Shown: piece by piece, positions 12,501 through 23,200 of the stretch
Layout: each line of letters opens with the position of its first letter
Position numbering within the stretch: the stretch's first letter is position 1
Assembly (NCBI GenBank): GCA_945859605.1
Contig: OX243812.1
Span: forward strand, 46,925,647 to 46,989,646
Reading direction: 5' to 3'
Length of the DNA: 64,000 nt
Origin: Lumbricus rubellus
Taxonomy: Eukaryota; Annelida; Clitellata; Crassiclitellata; Lumbricidae
The notes under the pieces: generated by a model
Database searches by the model: none
Seen by the model: only the letters and a program-made list of their open reading frames with translations
Told to the model about the DNA's origin: nothing
Program-made: the position numbers and the translations under genes

Positions 12501-15500
12501 GGTGGATAAGTGTGGCGTTAAAGCATAATGCATGTTGACTACGCTCTGATAGCTGCTTTAAATGCCCTTTATATAAGACCAGGTAGCCTAGATACACACA
12601 TAAATACAAACATGCAAGCAATCAGATATAATTATTTTGGAATCTAAGTCAGACACTAGGCCTTATGGTCTACCTGGTAGAACCTATAAGGGTTCACATA
12701 GAATTATTTCATATATATCTCGTTCACAGTCCACTGTGCAACAGATTATAGGAGTTGCTGGAAAATAATTATCTCAATTCAGCTAATGGTAGGCTACAAC
12801 AGAAGCTGTGTTTAAAAGAGCGACAGAATGAACTCACAAGCAACGATTTCTTTATCTCGATTCTTTGAAACGTTCTTTTGCTCGGCTCCCGCTGAATATT
12901 TCTCTGTTTTTGCCTCTTTCATTTTCCTCAGATGCTGACAAATAAATAAGAAAAACTTTTATATTGCGAGGCTCGTAAAGACTTAAGCACCGTTTGAAAC
13001 TCAGTAAGGCCACTACGGTACGTGTTTCCAGTTGTTGCCATACAGCATCGTAGCACTTTCGATCAGTAAGAAACAGCGCATAATATATTATGGTTTAACC
13101 CTATTGGATGTGCTCTGCGTGTTTGCTTTGATGACTTTCCAGTTGTTACATTTCACATAGAATTTAGAACTTTACGAACTTTATGACCAGTTGGTTTGGC
13201 GAATGTAGCGTTTTTGTGAAATGCTGACAGGTGCTATATAAATTGTATGCATGTAGGTTTACACATAAACGCATACAAACTGAGTAAAACAGACAAGCGT
13301 GGTGGCTTTGTAGAAATGGGGATTCTCTGGTGTTGAGCATCCAATGAAAGTTTAATGCCTCTTAATAAACCATTCTAAATGTCCTTGGAAGCATCTGAAT
13401 ACTGCGATGGTAGCTGATGAATGGTTTATATTTTCGCAAACTAACACAGAATTTATTAATTGCATCAACTGATTTTTACATAGAAGTGCAATATAAACTA
13501 CATAAACAGATAGAGGAAGACGGTTTGATACACGCATCATAAATGAAATTGCAAATGAAATGAATTTGTGTTCGTCACTGACTATGAACTGTTGTTCGAG
13601 TGTGGACAGCGATCCATCTGGCCATGGTTTCGTCATCTCTATGTATTCTCTGGCAAAAGATGAGCATGGAATGCCAGTCTCACCGGACTGAAGTCCATCC
13701 GCCAAAGCCTCGTGCAGAAACACGTATTGCTCCTGTAAGAAATAAACGCATTCAGTAAGCTTAAGTATTATCACTGAAAAAAGCATCGCATTGTAGGCTA
13801 TTGTATTGAAAGTTGTTTTGATGTAAACACCGTCAGCAGGCGTTCCAAATGCGAAAGTCTCTGATAATAACTTAACTGTGGCAAGTTTTGAGGCAGCTAT
13901 AAGATGTAACTTTAGCTGATATCAATATAGGCTTCAATGTATTTATTTGTAAACTTCTCGCTCGCATTTTGAAGTTAGATGTAGGCCGATTGTTGCATTC
14001 CTGAATTGTAATTTTCAAGTTTTAATGTTTCGGCCCAAGTCATGACCTCGTTTGTTTTAAAAGGCATATGTGAAGACAATTGAACTGACCGCTGTTTGGA
14101 CCATTGTCATTCGCTGGAATCTAAGACTTTCAACGCAACCAAACACTGAGATCTCGTGTTCATCCTTCAGCTGCTCCAGCAGAATATCCAGAGCGATGTA
14201 TGTTCCAGTTCTTCCAATCCCAGCACTGTGTTGAAGCAAGACAATCGATGGATCAAATAAGCTATTGTCTTATTAAAAACCTACGTTGAATTATCTGTCT
14301 TTTGTTTCCGATTAAAACTAACCTTCGGATCAAGTCAAACACTGCTCATGATGGACATCATTTAAACTGAAATTGGCTAGCTGCATAATCACTCTTGACA
14401 TTTAAACAACAAAAAATAGAGAATAAAATGTAAAAGTACAGCGTCTTATCTAGAAACAAAAAAATTGCACGAGACTACGTTTATTGAGTCATGTCCAAAG
14501 ACGAAAGCGATGCTTACTTTAATGTTCGCTGTTGCAATAGGCTACATTGATCAGCTAGAAATTTGCTAAAATTAATAATAATATCGTCAGCGTAGGAACT
14601 TCGATTGCACCATTTACAGTGCGTTCCGCTTGATTTCAAACTCACAGTGATAAATTATACCGCGAACTATTGATATAAACTTGTTAAATACCCAAAAGTA
14701 GTTTCATGCATGTCTTCATTTAAGCTGAAAAATTATCCCAGATGTTGTTGCAAATACCTGCAGTGTACTACAATGGGACCAGTGGAGTCCTTGTAAAAGC
14801 AGCGAACTTTTCGTCGGAAACTTAGGAGTGAGAGGTAATGATCCGGACGGGTCTTGTCACTCCACGTCAGAAAGTGCATCTGGCGAACTGTCCTTGGCGC
14901 CTTGTCATGCTATTAGTTATCCAAAACAGTGCTAACGTTAGAAATCGCTTAGAGCCTTAGACGAATATTATGCTCTTGATACCGAAGTTTTTGCCATTGA
15001 TCTAATTAGCAAAGCACTTTAAGACAAAAATACTCTCATGCTATTATTAGCATAGGCCTAATACTAATATGAAAGTAGACCTACTTAGAGCGCTTTCTTA
15101 ATTGTTTAGTGCATGTGCTAAAGCAGATTGCAGAGGTGGCAAAAGTTAATTGCTATTCTATGTTTGAAGTCCACTGAAACGCGTGTTATAACATACACGT
15201 AAGGCACGTAGGCCTTAGCCTCTAGTATTAAGTTTACATAATCTAACACTAACAGTAGAAATTGTGATGCGTCCTTTTGCGTTGGTTTTTTCTTTCTAAA
15301 AGCATAACCGATGTACATGTAGTCTATAGGTTGACGACTACAGTCTCGTATTTTGATGAAAAAGATAAATGTTTTTCACTTGGGTCACAAAGAGAGAACA
15401 ATACAAGTGAGGATATCTACAGCGAATGATCCACTCACTCAAATAAAAGGCGGTGTTAGTTCGTTGTAGAGTGTAGACCATTGATTTGAACCTAGATTGA

Positions 15501-18500
15501 TTTATATGCGTATGAGAAAATTAATTGTTTTTTTCTGTGGTTCTCACCTGTCTCTCGTCATGCACGACCATTTCTCTGTAGGCGTAATGCGCGTAAACTT
15601 CTTCAACGACTAAAGTAACCGACATCTTGTGAAATTTGCTCGTCGTCTGGATGTTTTCAGGCCAATATTTCTCGCACTTTTTCTGCAGAAATTATACAAA
15701 TTTTACAAATTAAAATCAAAACAACAAAAATTACCAGAAAATACCATCCGTTGATTCTTGCAACGGTCCTCATATTTTTCAATGCATTTCAAATTTTAAG
15801 TCTCCGACTTGCGCAGAGATGCATAAAATTCTGTTTTTATTCTTACATTTATTATTTGTTGTTATAAATTATAGTTGTCTTTCAGCAAGTAGAGTTAATA
15901 TGTTACTTGTTTATTATCAACTATGTAGCGACTGAAGGAGCGACAGACGCAGAAGGTCATAAAGCAAGGAGTGGCCACAACCAGACCAGCGTCTAGCTCA
16001 AAAGATTGACCAGTCTTGGCTAAACGGCTGGACGGCCAGCAATAACCTGGTATTTAAAATCAAATTAAAGCGATTTAGAGGAATGACTACGCTATCCGAT
16101 AGATCTTAGTAGCATTCCCTGTAGGCCTACAGGCAAGCAGAAACTCGTCGTTGTCATACCTTGCCATTTTCTATAAGTGATGTAACCATGATGATTAGGT
16201 TGACGTTCTGTTGCCAAATCATTCTCCAGAAGTCGTCTATAGTGTTCGGTCTCGGACCTGATTCAAATAATATAAAATATATCTCTCTGGTAGGCCTGTA
16301 GGCTACTGGAATGTGCTCTTTAAATAAATACTTTAATTATTAATACGCTTGCAGATGCAATTACAAGTAGCCTATAGGCCTACGTAGGCCTATATCTAGC
16401 AAAGAAACACTTATTGAAACAAGTAACTTATTCCCTTATGTTATTTGAAGCCCCCTGAACGTCACTTAGGTCACTGGCAAATTTAACAATCTACACATAA
16501 TTGGCCTTGTAGGAATTATGCTGCACAGATGTAATGTATCTGGTGATGTAGGCCTAAGTTGTGATTTCTAATGCGCCCTTCACAGCAATGGCCATTCAGC
16601 TGCGTTTCTGGAGAAGGAAAATGAGCAAACTTAAATGAATAATTTGTCTTTGAACTCACCCTGCGTTGCAATGTACATCTTCTTGATAGTCTTGTAACCC
16701 TAGAACAAATAATGAAAACACTTAATAAAATAAGTAGGCCTAGACTGAATTGTCCTAGATCCGCAATCAAATCACTGTCATGAACTTTAACTAACAACGT
16801 ATTCCAAAGTTGTGAGACTTGCCCTTCGAATAGGTTTAGTTAAAAATGAAAATCAGGTATTATTAGGCCTACGCCTCACTTGACAAAAATGTTTAGGCGT
16901 GGGTGTCCAATAAGAACAATAAAACTGTATCTAGAAGCTTTTGTCTTCTACTGCGATGGCATATTATCTCTTAGCAGCGAGTTCTTTTTAAACAAGCATG
17001 TTTTAAAATGCTTTTTTGCATCTTAAAAGTTTTCTGTTTTCAAACAAAAAATTTGGGCATATTTTGGAAATTAAGTTTCATCAGGAATGGTGGGGTTAAG
17101 AACATGATTAGGCCAAATTGAAGCAACAACTTATCAAATATAGCGAACGTGCAGTAGGCCTAAGTGTATTATCGCAACATTGATATAAGCCTAATAAATT
17201 ATTACGTTTCAAACAAAGCTATTTTTACATAATTCCATAAAACATAAGATGTAATGTTTAATATCTACTCAACAATTTATCAATTTCTGGACGCCTATAC
17301 GGAAAAAAAATGAGCAAACCTCAATGAAATTCGCATTAATGTAGTCGCCCTCTGGGTCATCAAATTCTTCGATTTCCAAGGGAACCAAAGTGTGGTCATC
17401 TAAGATAGAAAGAAACTGCAAGAGTCTCGATAGAGCATCTTCACTTATGAAATAACGTGAGAAGTGACGTCGTTGTATATGCTCAACATCGTTACAGCAA
17501 CTTCGTAGTCTAATGCCCACGTTTTATGCTAAACTACTGACCTTCACAGTCGGTATACAACTTTACTATACATGCGCTACCAATGTTATTAATTTGGTGC
17601 ATAATATAAGGAAGAACCTGTCTATTGTGCTATATCGTGTAACATTGTTATACATGTAAGTTTGCAACGTTAGGCTAGTCATGTAGGCCTAAAGATTACA
17701 ATGCTTTTAATACCTGAGTCTAACGACAGTCACTACATTGCTACAGTCTATAGCTGATTAGCAGAAAATCTACTAATGCTAACTACCGGGTATACGAGAT
17801 CGTAATAAATCGACTCACATGGTACAACGTTTGCAAATCTGTTTCTCATCTTGTTGTTAGATTTTCTTCCAATTGTCGCATCTTTTGCTTCTTCCTCCGG
17901 TAGCTTCTGCAACATCAATCGATATCGCTCAGTAGATGCTAATAACTTCTTCAAGTGCTTTTTTAAGGTCTAAGATAACCCTAAAGCATAGGTTCCTCAG
18001 TCCTCACTAAGAAACTCCTACGTACTTACGACGCGACAAATTACGACAATTATAGGCCAATGCTGATGTTGTTAGTGGTGATGCTGGAAATGGTGATAAT
18101 AATGTTCCGGGTGTGGTTTTAGTAATGACGACGATTAGGACATTCTCAGCTTTCAATCATACTCATATTGGTGACGGTGATGGTGAATATGCAGGGCTTC
18201 TGGTGAGGATGGTAAAAATGGCGGTGATAATGTTGTTGGTGATGATGACTTCAGCTATACCGATGACGATTATGACGATGACGGTAAAATGACATTAGCA
18301 AATTGGTAAAGATACATGTAGGTCTATTCTATATTGAACTGTATACGCTGCTGCACGGACACAGCATCCGAAGCTGACCTTGAATTCCGCTTTGAAAGCT
18401 GTTGGATTTGATTTCTTGTTTTCAACGTAGAGCGGAAGATCGATTTCTCTGATTGGTTTCGTCAGATGTTCATGGTCGGGCGAAGCGTTCGCATAGGCAT

Positions 18501-20181
18501 GCTCACCTACAATCAATTCCAACATAACTATGCAGTAATAGCAGTTGAAAGGTCAACAACATACATATCTTTATTGCTTCTCTTATTGTTCTTTAACTTT
18601 GAGGCGGAATATTATAAATAATAGGTCATAATGTGTGTGTGAGCACGAGGTTACTTTAGGGTTTATCCTGTCTGTCAGCTGCCTAGCAAGACACCATTGT
18701 AACCATAATATGGCCGAATTACGGCGCCATATAAATTGTCGTAATTACTACATTCATACCAGTAGATTTACCAAATAGCATAGATGAGAAGATTGAATTT
18801 GGTACCTTCACATAAACTGCAGTCATTAATCTACTGCACAAAAGAAATCCAACCAGATGTATTGACTTTCTGCAAAGCCGACCGACTCACCCATAGAGTT
18901 ATACTGAGAATGGAACTCAGTTTTACCGATTGAAGACCCGTGAATGCGCTCGCTTAGTCGACTCAATTGATTTGTCAATATTTAAATGCGAATTATTATG
19001 TGCTTATAAATATGATTGTGGCTCGATTACTACCAAGTCTAGTTAAACCTATTAACCTCGAGAATAATAATTATATTTGCAGAGCAAAAAATATAAAAAC
19101 ATTTCTTACTCATGCGTCTGAAAGGTAGAATTTCAATTGATTTTCTCCCTCCAATGGTCTTTCCTATTCGACCTCTAAAATATTAATGATAAACTTTTGA
19201 GCATAAGCATTAAATATTCATCGTAACCAATAAGAACGATAGTGGCAACAGTCTTTTTTGTATATTGTCAGATGAGTATAAAAGAAAAGTGCAAAGTATA
19301 GCCTACTCAAGCAGGCAATATTTTAATAGGCTATCACCTTAAAATGGAATAGCCTATTAAATTTAAATCTGAGCCAACATTGACCTATATCACTTTTGTA
19401 CCTTTAAAACGTTGCATGATCAAAACGTTGACAAGTTCACATCTATGATGAAATGTTTTGGTTTATTGGTTATGTTTCTGATTGGTTATACGAGCCTTTC
19501 TAGTTATCTACCGTACTCGCTGGATACATGAGTGGATGAACGGTTTAATTGATGACGGACTGAGAGACTGACTTGAATGAAAGAATCGATCAATCATTCA
19601 ATCAATCATTTAGTCAATCTGGTTAGTTCTCTGGATTTTACTGGTCAAATAGTAAAGGTGAAATAATTACTCATTTCTGTAATCAGGTAGGTTATAGAGC
19701 AAGTACCAAACATACACTAAGCTGAAAAATTCATGCTGAAGTAACTGCCCTACCTTCTAAAGCTAAAACATCGTTCGATAAAGAAACCCAGGCTATTTTT
19801 CTTCTGTTATTCTAACCTTAGTAGGAAGTAAGCCAATACTGCGGCTCCTGCTAACAAGAGAAGTCCTCCAATGATGACAACGACGCATATAATAGTTATC
19901 CGAGTTTTCTGTTCCTGCGATTCTCCCTGCTGTGTTCCATTCAGAGGTTGAGTGTCATTTGCGGATATGGTAGATAGAGTGGTTGGTGGATTAAATCCAC
20001 TGCTTCTTCCGTAGCTGCTGATCGTTGTTGAAGCTGAAAAGCTTTTGGATGAGGCTGACGAAGTCGATGACGCTGAACTTGACATTGTCGATATTAGAAC
20101 TATGAACAATGAACATGGGCATCAATGAATCTCCGTTTAAAGTACTATATCTTGAAGAGGTGCTATATACAATATTCTACA

Positions 20182-20212
<31 letters not shown>

Positions 20213-23200
20213 ATTATCTATACCTGCAAGGTTCTATCATACGTCATTGCGACGCTCACGATTACGACTGATCAAAGACACAGCGCAAGAACCATAAACC
20301 TTTGTATACAGCCATGGCAGTTGAGATCCATAAGACTCGGAGCATCTGAGGACAGGCTAAAGACGATACACTGTTGAAAATATGAAAATGATGATGAAGC
20401 ATTGAACAAGTCATGCTTTGAATTGACGTAGCCAATGGTTCTATAATTAGAGCAAAACCTTAAAACTCTAAGTTTAAATATACTGTTCATGGAAGTTCAA
20501 AAATACCCATGTTCAATATCGTCAATACAGGGAGGGCATAACGATAAAGAACTTTATTTTTTAAATCAGGTAAAATGCTACTCAATTAAAAAATAAAGTT
20601 TTTTATCGTTATGCCCTCCCTGTATTGTGGTCAACAATACGTAGCCTACATACCATTCGCTTTGTAGCCTTGAACTAATATTTCGCATAAAACGAGAGTT
20701 GAAGGATTTTCGTTTCCGTTTGCAGTTCTTTCAAAGCTGACGTATCTTCCGATAATCGTAGGCTGGCATGTACATGTAACGTTTCCTCCGACCGGTACAA
20801 CATCATTATAATAGCAACATTGCGTATGAGAACTCGAATCCGTTGAATTGCCGACTCGTACGTAGAAGTAGGACAAATATCTTGGAACACTGTTGAAATC
20901 TGTTTAGAATAAGCAGAAAATAAAAGAAATAATAAGGAGAATGGTTAAAAGTGTAATTTAATTTGAAGACTATTCACAAAAGAGAAATGTATTCTTTATA
21001 GTGTTTTTCCAAGAATGATATAAAAGAATCGATTGAAAAAATGAATAATGTCAGTTGGAAAAAATGCGCTGACTCATAATGTCACATCTGACAAAAGCAG
21101 CTAAGGTAAAACTTCGAAAGCAAAGAAAGAATCATGCTCCATCTCTTCCATCGGCTTGTGTTAAAATTTATAACCACACAAAAAACATGCATTTGATCCA
21201 AAAAGCGAATCATTTACACCAGTTTGGAATAACTAAATCAAATCGTCTCAGCCGATAATGGCCTAAGACGTGCAGCTAAAGTCATAATTTCAAACTGACA
21301 TGAACTCAGTACGATTACAATTCATAGTAGGCTTATCAGCGGATTTTTGAAAATTTATTTTATTTATTTATAGTATTTATATAGCGCTGATCAAGTTATA
21401 AGAGAAGTCGAATTTAACTGTTTGACAGCCATGTAGCCGCTGTAGCGCCTCGTAGGCATGATCTTCATGATCTTCAGGATATCCTAATGTATACAGATGA
21501 TATTTCCTCCACATAGATCTACATTATGGTGGATGCGTTAGTGTCATGCACTTGCATCTTACAGACATATTATTTATTGACAAACTTTAATCATCAAAAC
21601 CAATTTAGATATGAAACTAATAACTAGCAGCTTCGACAAACTTACTGGCATTGCTGTCCTGATTGAAGGCGGTTACAGCGGTCACTGCGTATAAATCCTG
21701 TAGATCGACGTTCCATTTTGGTGTTCCACTTGGGTTATATGGTTGAGAACAAGTCTGAAGATTCCAGTCATTTGCAAGACTTGATCCGTGATATACGCCA
21801 TACTGATCCGTATATCCACCAGTCTGATTTGTTGGTAGATAAAGAATATTGATGTATCCTACTGTGAAATTTATACAAAGCATTTTTTATGAGACAATGA
21901 ATGCAGATCACGTTGTCAAGATATAGCCTAGTCTAAAGTTCTAAACCCGAGGGTATACGCAATGCGTTAGTGGAAGGACTTCTTCAAAGGTAGCACTTCA
22001 ACTTATTTTAAGACTATAGACAGAAAGCAGACGTTTCTTCATAGAAGATTCTTTTAAGGCCATATTTAGAGCTACTAACATTACTAGTAACTTACGAGTA
22101 TCATTTATTTCATGTACAAAGACACTAGCGATAGGCCTACCAGCACACAAGACCAATGGGGCAACGGATAGTGGTTAATCCAAAGAATGAATCTATACGT
22201 TCCTTCTCTGCCTTTCTGTACAGCACACTATGCTGACAATCCGCTAAATAAACGCACACACTGACAAACTGTTCAATTTCAGTTTAATTAATATCGACGC
22301 CAGCAATTAATATAAAGTGGAGGAAGTCGGATCATCGGATGACATCATTCGAGTTTTTGCTTGACTGCCTGAGATTTGATCTGTTATCCAATAACTGATT
22401 GCCATCTTGATAGATAGATAGATAGATAATGGATATTCCTTATTCCACACAAACTAAGTTCCTACATTTAAGTATAGGCTTCCTTGACACGTAAAAGGCA
22501 AAGTATGCTTAAGAAGACATTTTTTATTTAAACAAATTGTCGCTGCTAAGAGGTAATGTGCCAAGACAAAACGACAAAGCTATGAATACAGTTTTATAGT
22601 TCCTATTGAACGCCCCAAAAGCGGACGTGCTCATTAGATACTTACCAGTGTAATATTTGATGTTGACTTCGCAAAGGCCAAGGGCGTCCTGTCTGAATCC
22701 TCCACGTCTTCTAATGGTAACGTATCTTCCGTTCAGTGGGTTCGGAGTACAGTTCAACGTGAGAGGAACGCCCGTTGGTACAAAGGATCCGTTATTGAAA
22801 TAGTAACACAGGTTCGAATCCCCGACTGGATCTGTATTGTTAGTGTCGCCAACGAAAATGGCAAAATTCTGCAGATATTCAGCTTCTGTTAACCACAAAT
22901 TACGGTTACATTTAACTGATGCATTATAAACACTGAATTTAATGTGATAACTTTATAAACCATGTAGGTCTATTTGGATTTCTCGTTTAGAATTTCAGTG
23001 ATTATATATGTTATATGTAGACTTTGCATTGTGCATGTGATATGTTTGTTTAAATGTAGGCCTGTGTATGTTAGAGCACTTGTCATAGCCCTCTTCAGAG
23101 GCGCTCTCGACTACAACGCGGACACTGCATAGGAGTTTCACGCCGAGGCGCATGAGCGATTGCGAGTAAAGGACTTGGTCAGGACTTCTACGCGGCGGTT

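Noticed and set aside
19106..19125. Possible 8-nt microexon between RPTP 1 exons 6 and 7
   Set aside because: It has good-looking splice signals, but including it breaks the phase into the juxtamembrane exon, whereas exon 18891-18952 joins directly.
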